Origin: Pseudomonas sp. SORT22
GTDB taxonomy: Bacteria > Pseudomonadota > Gammaproteobacteria > Pseudomonadales > Pseudomonadaceae
Length of the DNA stretch: 64,000 nucleotides
Assembly: GCF_018417635.1 (NCBI RefSeq)
Contig: NZ_CP071007.1
Span: forward strand, 2,852,501-2,916,500
Direction: 5' to 3'
Below the pieces are notes generated by a model. It saw only the letters and a list, made by a program, of their open reading frames with translations, searched no databases and was not told where the DNA came from. This document shows positions 1-8,619 of the stretch, piece by piece. A program made the position numbers and the translations under genes. Every line of letters begins with the position of its first letter. Positions within the stretch are counted from its first letter, which is position 1.

Positions 1-100
1 GCGTCGATGCAAAGCAGGCGTTGGGTGGCGGGTGGCATGGGTGAGGTAGCGCCGGAAGGATGAGGTGGTGCGTTATAACATAACTAGTATTGTTGCGCTG

Positions 101-146
101 GCCTCATCGCGGGACAAGTCGAGGCGTCGCACCGCCGCTCCTACAG
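101..146. repeat. REP-like element
   Basis: The sequence runs from a 'catcgcggga' start to 'gccgctcctacag'. It closely resembles the left arm of the repeat at 4221-4291, including the shared 'cgcaccgccgctcc' segment. This is the usual Pseudomonas extragenic palindrome family, here present as a single copy. Confidence 0.6.
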
Positions 147-473
147 GTAGCGTAGGCCTTTAGAGGCGCGAGCTGATCCATTGGCGATGCTGCTCACACT
201 TCACCTTTGCGCCTTGTCGGCGAATGGACCGGCGATGCACGAGAAGCGAAAGCAAAGAAGCGCTTTGCTTCTAGATGTACGTAATCGCAGGCGCTACCTA
301 TCGTCCCTTGCAGAAGGCCGAGTGGAACCCTTGCGTAGTGGGGCGACGGCCATGGATGGCCGGCGAGCGCCGCAGGGCCAGGGACGGCCCTTCGGCGCGC
401 CCCCACGGGAGCAAGGGTGGAAGGAGGGAACCCGGAGCGCAGCGCAGGGCCGATGAAGGGACAGGGCGTTTTT

Positions 474-503
474 GGTTACTTTTGCCGCCAAGCAAAAGTG
501 ACC
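474..503. repeat. Hairpin within a dispersed Pseudomonas repeat
   Basis: An 11-base arm at 474-484 (ggttacttttg) pairs with 493-503 (caaaagtgacc), with one G:T wobble and an 8-base loop. The surrounding sequence ('gggacagggcgtttttgg' before, 'cgccgtaagggcgg' after) is, from memory, repeated in many Pseudomonas genomes. No function can be read from it. It could serve as a terminator for whatever lies to the left. Confidence 0.45.
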
Positions 504-620
504 CGCCGTAAGGGCGGAAGGCGCCGGCAGCGCCTCATCATCAAATGGATCAGCTCAAACACAGCCGGGCTGCCCCAATACTTGCAAGCTGCTTAAGACA
601 GTTGCTCCCACAGGTTCGTT

Positions 621-644
621 GTAGGAGCGGGCTTGACCCGCGAT
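621..644. repeat. REP element
   Basis: A single Pseudomonas REP unit of the 'gtaggagcgggcttgacccg' type sits just downstream of the stop codon of the minus-strand ABC ATPase gene. Such elements commonly end transcription units in this genus and may stabilise mRNA 3' ends. Confidence 0.75.
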
Positions 645-671
645 CGAGCGCGCAGCGCTCGTAATCCCAGG

Positions 672-1460
672 TTAGTGCAGTATCTGCGCCAGAAAGCCCT
701 TGGCCCGCGCACTCTGCGGGCTGTTGAAGAACGTCTCGGGCGCTGCGTCTTCAATGATCTGCCCGCCATCGAGAAACAGCACCCGCTCGGCCACCTGGCG
801 GGCGAAGCCCATTTCATGGGTAACGCAGAGCATGGTCATGCCGGTATCGGCCAGTTTCACCAGCACATCCAGCACTTCGGCGACCATCTCCGGGTCCAGC
901 GCCGAGGTCGGCTCGTCGAACAGCATGATCTTCGGCTTCATGCACAGCGCCCGGGCGATCGCCACCCGTTGTTGCTGGCCGCCAGACAACTGGCTGGGGT
1001 ATTTGCCGGCCTGGCTTTCGATCCCGACCTTGTTCAGGTAAAAGCGCGCGCGGTCTTCGGCCTCCTTGCGCGACAGGCCGCGCACGCTCATCGGCGCCAG
1101 GGTGCAGTTGTCGAGCACGCTCATGTGCGGGAACAGGTTGAAATGCTGGAACACCATGCCGATTTCGCTGCGCACCTCGGCGGCCTGGCGGGTGGTCAGG
1201 GCAAGATCGGTGTCGTTGACGCGGATGTTGCCCTGTTCGGCGATTTCCAGGCGGTTGATGCAGCGGATCAACGTCGATTTGCCCGAACCGGAAGGGCCGC
1301 ACAAGACGATACGCTCGCCTTCACGCACCTGCAGGTTGATGTCGCGCAGCACATGGAAGGCGCCGTAGTGCTTGTTCAGGCCCTCGATGGTCACCACGAC
1401 CTTGCGCGGGTCGGCGGCAAGGGCAGGGGTTGGGGTAGCAAGGCTCAGTGAAGCGGTCAT
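672..1460 (-). CDS. Polar amino acid ABC transporter, ATP-binding protein
   Basis: This 262-residue protein is a complete ABC ATPase of the polar amino acid uptake family (GlnQ/HisP/ArtP type). It has the Walker A motif GPSGSGKST at residues 55-63, the signature LSGGQQQR at 158-165, and Walker B IMLFDEP at 178-184 followed by the TSALDP D-loop. The N-terminus is about 20 residues longer than usual, but the ATG at 1460 has a GGGAG site upstream. It is the last gene of a minus-strand set that also holds the binding protein, two permeases and an FAD oxidase. It therefore most likely energises uptake of the amino acid that amaD oxidises, probably D-lysine. The family call is certain; the substrate is inferred from context. 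Confidence 0.93.
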   Translation of the reverse strand: MTASLSLATPTPALAADPRKVVVTIEGLNKHYGAFHVLRDINLQVREGERIVLCGPSGSGKSTLIRCINRLEIAEQGNIRVNDTDLALTTRQAAEVRSEIGMVFQHFNLFPHMSVLDNCTLAPMSVRGLSRKEAEDRARFYLNKVGIESQAGKYPSQLSGGQQQRVAIARALCMKPKIMLFDEPTSALDPEMVAEVLDVLVKLADTGMTMLCVTHEMGFARQVAERVLFLDGGQIIEDAAPETFFNSPQSARAKGFLAQILH

Positions 1461-1478
1461 GTTGTTATTCTCCCGCGA

Positions 1479-2720
1479 TCAGTTGAAGCGGTCCGCGCGG
1501 TACGGCGCAGGGTCGGTAAAGGGTGTTTCGCCGGTGATCATTTGCGCCAGCAGGCGGCCGGTCACCGGGCCCAGGGTCAGGCCGTGGTGGGCATGGCCGA
1601 AGTTGAACCACAGGCCCTTGTGGCGCGCGGCCGGGCCGATCACCGGGCGCATGTCCGGCAGGCACGGGCGGCGGCCCAGCCAGGGTTCGGCATCGATCCG
1701 CTCGCCCAGCGGGAAGACCTTGCGCGCCAACGCTTCGCAGCGCTGCAACTGGATCTGGTTGGCGGCATCGCTGCTGGCGGCGAACTCGATGCCGGTGGTC
1801 AGGCGGATGCCCATGGCCATCGGCGCCAGCACGTAACCGCCCTGGGCATCGCAGATCGAATGCTTGAGCTCGGCGCCGTCACGGGCACGATAGTGCATGT
1901 GGTAGCCGCGCTTGATTTCCAGCGGAATGCGATAACCCAGCGGCTTGAACAGCTCGGCCGACTGCGGACCGAGGGCGATCACCACTTCCGGCGCGCTGAT
2001 CGGCCCCTGGCGGCTGTCGACCTGCCAGTCGCTGCCGATCTGGCGCAGGGTGCGGGCATCGCCGTGGATGAACTGGCCGCCACGCTGGACGAACAGCGCC
2101 GCATAGCCGCGGGTCAGGCCGCCGGGGTTGCTGACGGTCTTGGGGTCGAGCCAGTGAATACCGCCGACCACCTTGTCGCTGAGGTCCACTTCGCGCGCGT
2201 GCAGTTGCTGGCGGTCGAGAATTTCGTACTTCAAGCCATAGGCTTTCAGGGCATGGGCGTCGGCCACGGCTTTGCGGTAGGCCTCTTCATTGCGGTACAC
2301 CTCGATCCAGCCGCTGGCCCTGACCAGCTCGCCGAGGCCTGCGGCATCGATCAGCGCGTCGTGTTCCTCGACACAGCGCTGCACCAGCGGCAGCATGGCC
2401 TGGGTGGCCACGGCAAGGCCGGCGGGCGAGGAGTTCTTCCAGTACTTGAACAGCCATGGGGCGATCCTGGGCAGGTGGGTGAAGCTGTAGCGCACGTCGG
2501 GTTGGCGGTTCAGGCCATAGCGCAACAGGCTCGACAGCTCGTGGGGGAAGGCATAGGGGATGACGCTGGAGCGCTCGATCAGCCCGGCGTTGCCATGGCT
2601 GGTGCCGCTGCCCGGCTCTTCACGGTCGATCAGGATCACCTTGCGCCCGCGTGCCTGCAGGTGCAGGGCCGTGGACACGCCGACGATGCCGGCGCCCAGA
2701 ACGATGGTTTGACAATGCAT
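1479..2720 (-). CDS. amaD: FAD-dependent D-amino acid (D-lysine) oxidase/dehydrogenase
   Basis: This 413-residue flavoprotein of the DAO/DadA family oxidises the alpha-amino group of D-amino acids and passes electrons to FAD. The dinucleotide-binding motif GAGIVG lies at residues 9-14, followed by the acidic strand end 'ILIDREEP' and the 'GTSHGNAG' loop typical of DadA. I chose the ATG at 2720 (MHCQT...) because GAGG lies about 10 bases upstream. A GTG 15 bases earlier would only extend the protein beyond the expected start of the Rossmann fold. It lies within the ABC transporter gene set and near dpkA and amaC. This is the arrangement I remember for the D-lysine pathway of P. putida, where AmaD makes piperideine-2-carboxylate for DpkA. 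Family certain; D-lysine specificity inferred. Confidence 0.85.
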   Translation of the reverse strand: MHCQTIVLGAGIVGVSTALHLQARGRKVILIDREEPGSGTSHGNAGLIERSSVIPYAFPHELSSLLRYGLNRQPDVRYSFTHLPRIAPWLFKYWKNSSPAGLAVATQAMLPLVQRCVEEHDALIDAAGLGELVRASGWIEVYRNEEAYRKAVADAHALKAYGLKYEILDRQQLHAREVDLSDKVVGGIHWLDPKTVSNPGGLTRGYAALFVQRGGQFIHGDARTLRQIGSDWQVDSRQGPISAPEVVIALGPQSAELFKPLGYRIPLEIKRGYHMHYRARDGAELKHSICDAQGGYVLAPMAMGIRLTTGIEFAASSDAANQIQLQRCEALARKVFPLGERIDAEPWLGRRPCLPDMRPVIGPAARHKGLWFNFGHAHHGLTLGPVTGRLLAQMITGETPFTDPAPYRADRFN

Positions 2721-2745
2721 TGGAGCGGTCCTCACAAACAGGCGA

Positions 2746-3456
2746 TCAGCGCAGGTGGCGGCCCAGGCGGGCTTCGATGTGTTTCAGGCTGCGCCGCACG
2801 ATCTCGACGATCAGCAGGTAGAGCACGGCAGCCCACAGGTAGATCTGGAAGTCGAAACTGCGCGAGAACGCAAGCTTGGTCACGCCCATCAGGTCGTAGA
2901 TGGTCACCAGCGAGGCAATCGCGCTGGCCTTGATCATCAGGATCAGTTCGTTGCCCAGCGGGCCGATGGCAACGATCAATGACTGCGGCAGGATCACTTT
3001 GAAGAAGGTGGTCGAGCGCTTCAGGCTCAGGGCCTTGGCGGCTTCGTACTGGCCGGGGGCGACTGCCAGCAGGCTGCCCCGGAAAATCTCCGCCTGGTAG
3101 GCGGCGGTGTTGAGGGTGAAGGCCAGCACCGTGCAGTACCAGGCATCGCGGAAGAACCACCACAGGCCAACCTCCTGCCAGAAGCCCTTGAGCGACCCCA
3201 GGCCGTAGTACAGCAAGAACAGCTGGGCCAGCAGCGGCGAGCCACGGAAGAAGTAGATGTAGCCGGCGCTCAGGCGTTGCAGCACCAGCTTGTCCGACAG
3301 CCGGGCCAGGGCCAGGAGCATGCCGAGCAGGGCGCCGAGGGTAAACGACAGTGCCACCAGCTTGCCGGTGACCAGCAGGCCGTCGATAAAACGCGGGCCG
3401 TAGCGTTCCAGCAGGTCGGGGTCGAGGACCAGCGCCAGCAGTTGTTCGAAGCTCAT
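2746..3456 (-). CDS. Polar amino acid ABC transporter permease (HisM/ArtM type)
   Basis: This 236-residue inner-membrane permease belongs to the HisMQ family of polar amino acid importers. It is strongly hydrophobic. It carries the family's EAA loop, seen as 'YEAAKALSLKRSTTF', which contacts the ATPase. 'ALGMLLALARLSD'-like helices precede it. The start codon overlaps the stop of the upstream permease by four bases (3453-3456), which suggests translational coupling. With the neighbouring permease it should form the heterodimeric channel of the importer for the amino acid handled by this cluster. Confidence 0.92.
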   Translation of the reverse strand: MSFEQLLALVLDPDLLERYGPRFIDGLLVTGKLVALSFTLGALLGMLLALARLSDKLVLQRLSAGYIYFFRGSPLLAQLFLLYYGLGSLKGFWQEVGLWWFFRDAWYCTVLAFTLNTAAYQAEIFRGSLLAVAPGQYEAAKALSLKRSTTFFKVILPQSLIVAIGPLGNELILMIKASAIASLVTIYDLMGVTKLAFSRSFDFQIYLWAAVLYLLIVEIVRRSLKHIEARLGRHLR

Positions 3457-4172
3457 GTCCGTGCCCCCCGCAAATGGCGGCTGAAATACTGTTCGATGAA
3501 GCTGAACACCCGTCCCGACAGCGCCGAGAACAACAGGTAGCCCAGGCAGGCGACGCCGTAGAAGAACATCGGCTCCTTGGTCACGCTGACCGCAAGGTTA
3601 GTCTGGCGCATCAGGTCGACCAGGGAGATGGTCGATACCAGCGAGGTGTCCTTGAGCAGCGACAGCCAGTTGTTCGACAGGCCCGGCAGGGCGATGCGTA
3701 CCAGTTGCGGGAAGACCACCTTGCGAAAGGTCGTGGCCTTGCTCAGGCCCAGCGCCGCCGAGGCTTCGTACTGGCCCTTGGCGACGGTCTTGAACGCAGC
3801 CAGCCAGATCTCGCTGGAGAACGCGGCGAACACCAGGCTGAAGGCGATCATCGCCGCCAGGAAGGTGTTGATCAGCACTTCGCCTTCATAGCCCATGGCC
3901 AGGAGGATTTTCTGCGCGGCAATCTGGCAGCCGTAGTAGATGATCAGCAGCGTGAGCAGTTCCGGCAGGCCACGAAACACAGTAGAGAACACCGTCGCCG
4001 CAGCACGCGGGAAGCGCCTGGAGGAGCGGGCGGCGAGGGCCACTCCCAGGCCCAGCGGCAGGCCGATGGGCAGGCAGGCCAGGGCCAGGGAAATGGTCAC
4101 CAGGGCGCCGGCCAGCAAAGCCTGGCCCCAGCCGCCGCTGGCGAAGGAAAGCAGTGACAGTTGTTCGAGCAT
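3453..4172 (-). CDS. Polar amino acid ABC transporter permease (HisQ/ArtQ type)
   Basis: This 239-residue permease is paralogous to the following gene and carries the same EAA loop ('YEASAALGLSKATTF'). I chose the ATG at 4172 (MLEQLSLLSF...) because GAGAGGG lies about 10 bases upstream. A start 21 bases earlier would add seven residues without a clear ribosome site. A REP pair separates it from the binding-protein gene. That is a common arrangement in which the abundant binding protein is expressed above the membrane components. Confidence 0.92.
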   Translation of the reverse strand: MLEQLSLLSFASGGWGQALLAGALVTISLALACLPIGLPLGLGVALAARSSRRFPRAAATVFSTVFRGLPELLTLLIIYYGCQIAAQKILLAMGYEGEVLINTFLAAMIAFSLVFAAFSSEIWLAAFKTVAKGQYEASAALGLSKATTFRKVVFPQLVRIALPGLSNNWLSLLKDTSLVSTISLVDLMRQTNLAVSVTKEPMFFYGVACLGYLLFSALSGRVFSFIEQYFSRHLRGART

Positions 4173-4220
4173 GGGCGAACCCTCTCGGTTCAAGAGTGAT
4201 AGTGCTTTGGAGGGCCTCTT

Positions 4221-4291
4221 CGCGGGTCCAGTCGGGACGCCGCACCGCCGCTCCCACAGGGTATTTGTGGGAGCGGGATGGACCCGCGATC
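4221..4291. repeat. Inverted REP pair
   Basis: Two REP units in opposite orientation (4221-4259 and 4266-4291) can fold into one long hairpin, with the 'cgcgggtcca' and 'tggacccgcg' ends pairing. The pair lies between the binding-protein stop codon and the first permease start. It could block 3' exonucleases or partly terminate transcription, which would raise the binding protein relative to the permeases. Confidence 0.8.
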
Positions 4292-4293
4292 AG

Positions 4294-5052
4294 TCACTGA
4301 TAGATATCGAAGTCGAAGTAGCGACTGGCGATCTTCTGGTAGGTGCCGTTGGCGACGATTTCGTCCAGGGCCTTGTTCAGGCGTTCGCGCAGCGCTTGGT
4401 CTTCCTTGCGCACGGCAATCGAGGCGTCGGCCTTGGTGCCGTTGACGTCGCCAAGGATCTTGCAGCAGTCCTTGCCGGCCTTGCCCAGCCATTCGGTCAG
4501 CGGGAACTTGTCGGCAATCACCCCGTCCAGGCGCCCGGCGGCGAGGTCGGCGTTGGCTTCATCGAGGGTCGGGTAGAGTTTGACGTCGGCGCCGGCCTTG
4601 CCATAGACGTCTTCGGCGTAGATGGCCTGGGTCGAGGAGGATTGCGCGCCGACCGTGTAGCCTTTGAAGGTGGTCTGTGCGTCGGTGATGTCGCTGTCCT
4701 TGGCCACGGCCACCGACAACGGGGTCTTGTAGTAGTGGTTGGTGAAGGCGATCTTCTTGCGCCGTTCTTCGGTATTGATCATCGACGCCACCACCGCGTC
4801 GTACTTCTTGGCCATCAGGGCCGGGATGATGCCCTCCCAGTCCTGGGCCACCAGGGTGCATTCGACCTTCATCTGTTCGCACAGGGCGTGGCTGATGTCG
4901 ACGTCGAAGCCATGCAGTTTGTTATCCGAATCAACGTAGTTGAACGGTGGGTAAGCGCCTTCGATAGCGATCTTCAGGGTTTCGGCCTGGGCCAGGGTCG
5001 AGCCGGCGAGCAGCAGGGCGCAAGCCCCTGCGAAGCGGATAACAGGTTTCAT
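4294..5052 (-). CDS. Amino acid ABC transporter, periplasmic substrate-binding protein
   Basis: This 252-residue extracellular solute-binding protein (family 3, ArgT/HisJ-like) has a Sec signal peptide of about 23 residues ending in LAQA. Mature features are 'IAIEGAYPPFNY', 'GFDVDISHALCEQM' and 'FTNHYYKTPL', all typical of binders of cationic or polar amino acids. The ATG at 5052 is preferred because it starts exactly at the signal peptide and has GAGGTG upstream. An in-frame extension of 37 residues would bury that signal. The protein delivers its ligand to the two permeases downstream. A cationic amino acid such as D- or L-lysine fits both the family and the catabolic neighbours. Confidence 0.92.
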   Translation of the reverse strand: MKPVIRFAGACALLLAGSTLAQAETLKIAIEGAYPPFNYVDSDNKLHGFDVDISHALCEQMKVECTLVAQDWEGIIPALMAKKYDAVVASMINTEERRKKIAFTNHYYKTPLSVAVAKDSDITDAQTTFKGYTVGAQSSSTQAIYAEDVYGKAGADVKLYPTLDEANADLAAGRLDGVIADKFPLTEWLGKAGKDCCKILGDVNGTKADASIAVRKEDQALRERLNKALDEIVANGTYQKIASRYFDFDIYQ

Positions 5053-5086
5053 GACACACCTCGATCTGTTGTTGTTTGCACTCTTG

Positions 5087-6013
5087 CTATTGTTTGCTCG
5101 TTGACGTGTAGCCAACGAATTCGTTGTGTAGAGCTGCAGTTGCTTCCAAGCGTTTTTCAACATCCGGTCCTAGCTTCTTGCAGACCTCGTTGACCATCAG
5201 GTGTACCCACGACAGCATCGTCGCGGTGGACTCCCAGAACAGATTGAATTCGGTGGGGATGCGAAACACCTCACTGGCGTTGGCATCGGCCCAGTCACAA
5301 AAAGTGTCGGTCACCAGGGTGACGGCAATGCCCGCGGCATGCGCCTTGCGGCACAGGTTCAGGGCATGGCGGGAATAGCGGCGGGCCTCGAACACCACCA
5401 GGGCGCAGTCGGCCGGGTCACTGAGCAGCACTTCGCCAAAATGCCCGGCGCTGCCATCGACCACCTGCACGCCGTCGCGCAGGTATTGCAGCAGGTGCGC
5501 CATGCACTGGGCGATGCCGCGCTCGGTCTGAAAACCGGCGATAAACACCTTGCGCCGCTGCGCCAGGCGCTGGCTGACGGTATTCCAGGCCGGGGTGCGG
5601 CTGTATTCGTAAACCCGCACCAGGGCGCCAACCTCCTGCTCCAGGCTGCGTGCCAGGCCGGCGGCATCCTGGCCATGGCGTTGGCGAAATTCTTGCAGGC
5701 GATCACCGACCAGCCACGGGCCTTCGCCGAGGTCGTCTTTAAGATCGTGTTTGAGGGCCTTGAGGTGCTCGTAACCCAGCGAGCGGCAGAAGCGCCCGAC
5801 ACTCGACTCGCTGACGCCGATTTTCGCCGCCAGGCTTGCGGAGGTTTCGAACGGCAGGTCGGTGAGGTGGGCGAGCATGTAGCTGGCGATCTTGCGCCCC
5901 GACGCCGCTGCGTTGTGCAGGCTGTGTTCCAGGCGCTGTTTGATCGGTTGGCTCACAGGGCGATACTCGAAGGCGGTGGCACGTGGAAACAGAAAATGAA
6001 TGTTTTCTGTCAT
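5087..6013 (-). CDS. RpiR-family transcriptional regulator
   Basis: This 308-residue protein has an N-terminal RpiR-type helix-turn-helix ('LAAKIGVSESSVGRFCRSL') and a C-terminal SIS domain ('RKVFIAGFQTERGIAQCM' onward). SIS domains usually bind phosphosugars, but RpiR members also govern amino acid catabolism in pseudomonads. I chose the ATG at 6013 (MTENIHF...) because the length then fits the family. An in-frame ATG at 6061 is possible and neither has a strong ribosome site. The gene lies between the transporter operon and the divergent dpkA, next to two nested inverted repeats. It is the obvious local regulator of both. Confidence 0.88.
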   Translation of the reverse strand: MTENIHFLFPRATAFEYRPVSQPIKQRLEHSLHNAAASGRKIASYMLAHLTDLPFETSASLAAKIGVSESSVGRFCRSLGYEHLKALKHDLKDDLGEGPWLVGDRLQEFRQRHGQDAAGLARSLEQEVGALVRVYEYSRTPAWNTVSQRLAQRRKVFIAGFQTERGIAQCMAHLLQYLRDGVQVVDGSAGHFGEVLLSDPADCALVVFEARRYSRHALNLCRKAHAAGIAVTLVTDTFCDWADANASEVFRIPTEFNLFWESTATMLSWVHLMVNEVCKKLGPDVEKRLEATAALHNEFVGYTSTSKQ

Positions 6014-6016
6014 CAA

Positions 6017-6041
6017 GTCAACATTTGACAGTTTGCTGTCA
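6017..6041. promoter_or_regulatory. Nested inverted repeats, candidate RpiR operator
   Basis: Two overlapping inverted repeats lie here: GTCAA-CAT-TTGAC at 6017-6029 and TGACAG-TTTG-CTGTCA at 6026-6041. They begin four bases upstream of the regulator's ATG and lie in the divergent gap before dpkA. The position suits a regulator that controls its own gene and dpkA. Binding is an inference from position and symmetry only. Confidence 0.45.
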
Positions 6042-6106
6042 CTGGAGGAAAGTCTGGCCATTGCCCATCGCTGTCGCCCATTCCAAATCCAATAAGGGAG
6101 CTTCAG

Positions 6107-7132
6107 ATGTCCGCACGTCCCGACACTGCTGTCGCGCAGATCGCCTTTGCCGACCTGCAGGCCTTGTTGCAGCGTATTTTCGTCCGTCATGGTTGCAGCG
6201 CAGCGGTCGCCCAGGCCCTGGCCTTCAACTGCGCCAGCGCCCAGCGCGATGGCGCTCACAGCCACGGTGTGTTCCGTATTCCCGGTTATGTCTCGACCCT
6301 GGAAAGTGGTTGGGTCGATGGCCAGGCCGTACCCGCTGTCGAAGACCTCGCCAGCGGTTATGTGCGCGTCGATGCCAAGGGCGGCTTTGCCCAGCCGGCG
6401 CTGGCCGCGGCTCGCGAGCTATTGGTGGCCAAGGCCCGCAGCGCCGGCATCGCCGTGCTGGCGATCCATAATTCGCACCATTTCGCCGCCCTCTGGCCGG
6501 ATGTCGAACCTTTTGCCGATGAAGGCCTGGTGGCCCTGAGCGTGGTCAACAGCATGACCTGCGTGGTGCCCCATGGCGCCCGGCAACCGCTGTTTGGCAC
6601 CAACCCGATTGCCTTTGCCGCGCCGTGCGCCGGCAGCGACCCGATCGTCTTCGACATGGCCACCAGCGCCATGGCCCATGGCGACGTGCAGATCGCCGCG
6701 CGCAAGGGCGAACGGCTGCCCGAAGGCATGGGCGTCGACAATAAAGGCGAACCGACCTGCGACCCGCAGGCGATTCTCGATGGCGGCGCGCTGCTGCCGT
6801 TTGGCGGGCACAAGGGCTCGGCGCTGTCGATGATGGTCGAACTGCTGGCGGCGGCGCTGACCGGCGGCAACTTCTCGTTCGAGTTCGACTGGTCGCAGCA
6901 CCCAGGCGCGAAAACGCCCTGGACCGGGCAGTTGATCATCGTCATCGACCCGGCCCGCTCAGTAGGTAACCGTTTTGCTGAACGCAGCCGCGAGCTGGTG
7001 CGGCAGATGCAGGCGGTGGGCCTGCAGCGCATGCCGGGTGAGCGGCGTTTTCGCGAGCGCGAGCAGTCGGCGAAGGAGGGCGTGACCCTGACAGTGGCGG
7101 AGCTTGAGCAGCTACAGGGCCTGGCGGGGTAG
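6107..7132 (+). CDS. dpkA: Delta1-piperideine-2-carboxylate reductase (Ldh2/malate-lactate dehydrogenase family)
   Basis: This 341-residue NAD(P)H-dependent oxidoreductase belongs to the Ldh2/MDH2 family. In Pseudomonas that family includes DpkA, which reduces piperideine-2-carboxylate to L-pipecolate in D-lysine breakdown. Visible family features are 'DGAHSHGVFR' at residues 48-57, the HNSHHF segment with the catalytic histidine at 121-126, and the late 'GGHKGSAL' nucleotide-binding loop. GGGAG lies eight bases before the ATG. Its neighbours (amaD, amaC, transporter, RpiR) are those I recall around dpkA in P. putida. The protein could instead act on another 2-keto or cyclic imine acid, but the context makes this unlikely. 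Confidence 0.87.
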   Translation: MSARPDTAVAQIAFADLQALLQRIFVRHGCSAAVAQALAFNCASAQRDGAHSHGVFRIPGYVSTLESGWVDGQAVPAVEDLASGYVRVDAKGGFAQPALAAARELLVAKARSAGIAVLAIHNSHHFAALWPDVEPFADEGLVALSVVNSMTCVVPHGARQPLFGTNPIAFAAPCAGSDPIVFDMATSAMAHGDVQIAARKGERLPEGMGVDNKGEPTCDPQAILDGGALLPFGGHKGSALSMMVELLAAALTGGNFSFEFDWSQHPGAKTPWTGQLIIVIDPARSVGNRFAERSRELVRQMQAVGLQRMPGERRFREREQSAKEGVTLTVAELEQLQGLAG

Positions 7133-7150
7133 GGCAGCCAGCCGATTACC

Positions 7151-7164
7151 GTGCATACATGCAC
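7151..7164. promoter_or_regulatory. Short palindrome upstream of amaC
   Basis: GTGCAT and ATGCAC arms separated by two bases lie about 100 bases before the amaC start, in the gap after dpkA. This could be an operator for a dimeric regulator. I see no second copy in the window, so support is weak. Confidence 0.3.
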
Positions 7165-7263
7165 AAATCAGTTGCACCAAGGGTAATGTTCCTCGGCCGC
7201 CAGTACAGGTATCCTCGACACAGCTTTTAGTCCGAACTGTCCTGACCCAAGGAGCTGTGCGCT

Positions 7264-8457
7264 GTGTTCAAACATGTCGATGCCTATGCCGGCGATCCGA
7301 TTCTCTCCCTGATGGAGACCTTCAAGGCCGATCCGCGCGGCGCCAAGGTCAACCTGAGCATCGGCCTGTATTATGATGCCGCAGGCGTGGTGCCACAGCT
7401 GGCCGCGGTGCGCGAAGCCGAGCAGCGCTTTGCCGCCCAGCCTCACGAAGCCTCGATGTACCTGCCGATGGAAGGCCTGAACAGCTACCGCCAGGCGATC
7501 CAGGCGCTGTTGTTCGGTGCCGGCCACCCGGCGGTCGAGGCCGGTCGTGTGGCCACCGTACAGACCGTCGGCGGCTCCGGCGCGCTGAAAGTCGGTGCCG
7601 ACTTCCTCAAGCGCTACTTCCCCGAGTCGCAGGTGTGGGTCAGTGATCCGACCTGGGACAACCACCGGGCGATCTTTGAAGGCGCAGGTTTCAAGGTCAA
7701 CACCTACCCGTACTTCGACCCGGCCAGCCGCGGCGTCGACTTCGACGGCATGCTTGGCAGCCTCAGCGGCCTGCCGGCCAACAGCATCGTCCTGCTCCAC
7801 CCGTGCTGCCACAACCCCACCGGCGTCGACCTGAGCCAGGCGCAGTGGCAGCAAGTGATCGAAGTGCTCAAGGCGCGCAACCTGATCCCGTTCCTCGACA
7901 TCGCCTACCAGGGCTTTGGCGAAGGCCTGGACGCAGACGCCTACGCCATCCGTGAAGTGGCCCGCGCCGGCGTGCCGTGCCTGGTGAGCAACTCGTTCTC
8001 GAAAATCTTCTCGCTGTATGGCGAGCGGGTTGGCGGCCTGTCGGTGGTCTGTGACGACAGCGATACTGCACAAAGCGTGCTCGGCCAGCTCAAGGCCACC
8101 GTGCGCCGCAACTACTCCAGCCCGCCAAGCTTTGGTGCACAGCTGGTGGCCGCGGTGCTCGGTGATGCTGAGCTCAATGCCCAGTGGGAGGCGGAAGTGG
8201 AGAAGATGCGCCTGCGTATCCTCGACATGCGCCAGGCCCTGGTCGATACCCTGGGTGACTTGCTGCCGGGCCAGGACTTCCAGTTCTTCCTGCGCCAGCG
8301 CGGCATGTTCAGCTACACCGGCTTTAGCGTCGAGCAGGTGCGTCGCCTGCGTGACGAGTTCGGTGTGTACCTGATCGACAGCGGCCGGGTGTGCATGGCC
8401 GGCCTGCGTCCGGACAACCTGCAGCAAGTGGCCAAGGCGTTCGCTGCGGTTCAATAA
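7264..8457 (+). CDS. amaC: Aromatic/D-lysine aminotransferase, class I PLP enzyme
   Basis: This 397-residue fold-type I aminotransferase resembles TyrB/AspC. The PLP lysine is K247 in '[14 protein letters not shown]'. The motif '[11 protein letters not shown]' carries the cofactor-contacting asparagine (about 184), and '[14 protein letters not shown]' carries the aspartate (212) that pairs with the pyridine nitrogen. The GTG at 7264 has AAGGAG about nine bases upstream. The position downstream of dpkA matches the gene called amaC in P. putida, which converts D-lysine to a 2-keto acid that cyclises to piperideine-2-carboxylate. Tyrosine/aspartate transaminase activity is equally possible by sequence alone. 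Confidence 0.85.
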   Translation: MFKHVDAYAGDPILSLMETFKADPRGAKVNLSIGLYYDAAGVVPQLAAVREAEQRFAAQPHEASMYLPMEGLNSYRQAIQALLFGAGHPAVEAGRVATVQTVGGSGALKVGADFLKRYFPESQVWVSDPTWDNHRAIFEGAGFKVNTYPYFDPASRGVDFDGMLGSLSGLPANSIVLLHPCCHNPTGVDLSQAQWQQVIEVLKARNLIPFLDIAYQGFGEGLDADAYAIREVARAGVPCLVSNSFSKIFSLYGERVGGLSVVCDDSDTAQSVLGQLKATVRRNYSSPPSFGAQLVAAVLGDAELNAQWEAEVEKMRLRILDMRQALVDTLGDLLPGQDFQFFLRQRGMFSYTGFSVEQVRRLRDEFGVYLIDSGRVCMAGLRPDNLQQVAKAFAAVQ

Positions 8458-8466
8458 GTAACTTTA

Positions 8467-8550
8467 ATCGCGGGTCAAGCCCGCTCCCACAGTGACTCAG
8501 CTGATTTCAAGGATGGGGTAGCTCCTGTGGGAGCGGGCTTGACCCGCGAT
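8467..8550. repeat. Inverted REP pair downstream of amaC
   Basis: Two REP units face each other: 'atcgcgggtcaagcccgct' from 8467 and its complement ending at 8550. About 30 bases lie between them. The pair can form a long stem and probably marks the end of the amaC transcript. Confidence 0.85.
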
Positions 8551-8619
8551 GCTTTCAACCCAAGGTGCAACCACTCCTCGGCCAGGGCTTTGCAAGTGCA
8601 ACCAATCGGCGCACAATCG

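Larger units (their letters stand above)
1..671. other. Intergenic region with dispersed repeats, no convincing gene
   Basis: No open frame in this 671-base stretch has a ribosome binding site or a recognisable product. It holds REP-like sequence at about 101-146 and 621-644. Between about 340 and 510 there is a block that I recall as widely dispersed in Pseudomonas genomes: a GC-rich part followed by a hairpin that pairs 474-484 with 493-503 (one wobble pair). The short frames here overlap each other in both directions and look like products of GC skew, not genes. Confidence 0.6.

Noticed and set aside
181..511. Several overlapping short frames in both directions at the window start
   Set aside because: They overlap one another in all frames, lie in a dispersed non-coding repeat, and have Arg/Pro/Ala-rich composition with no ribosome sites.
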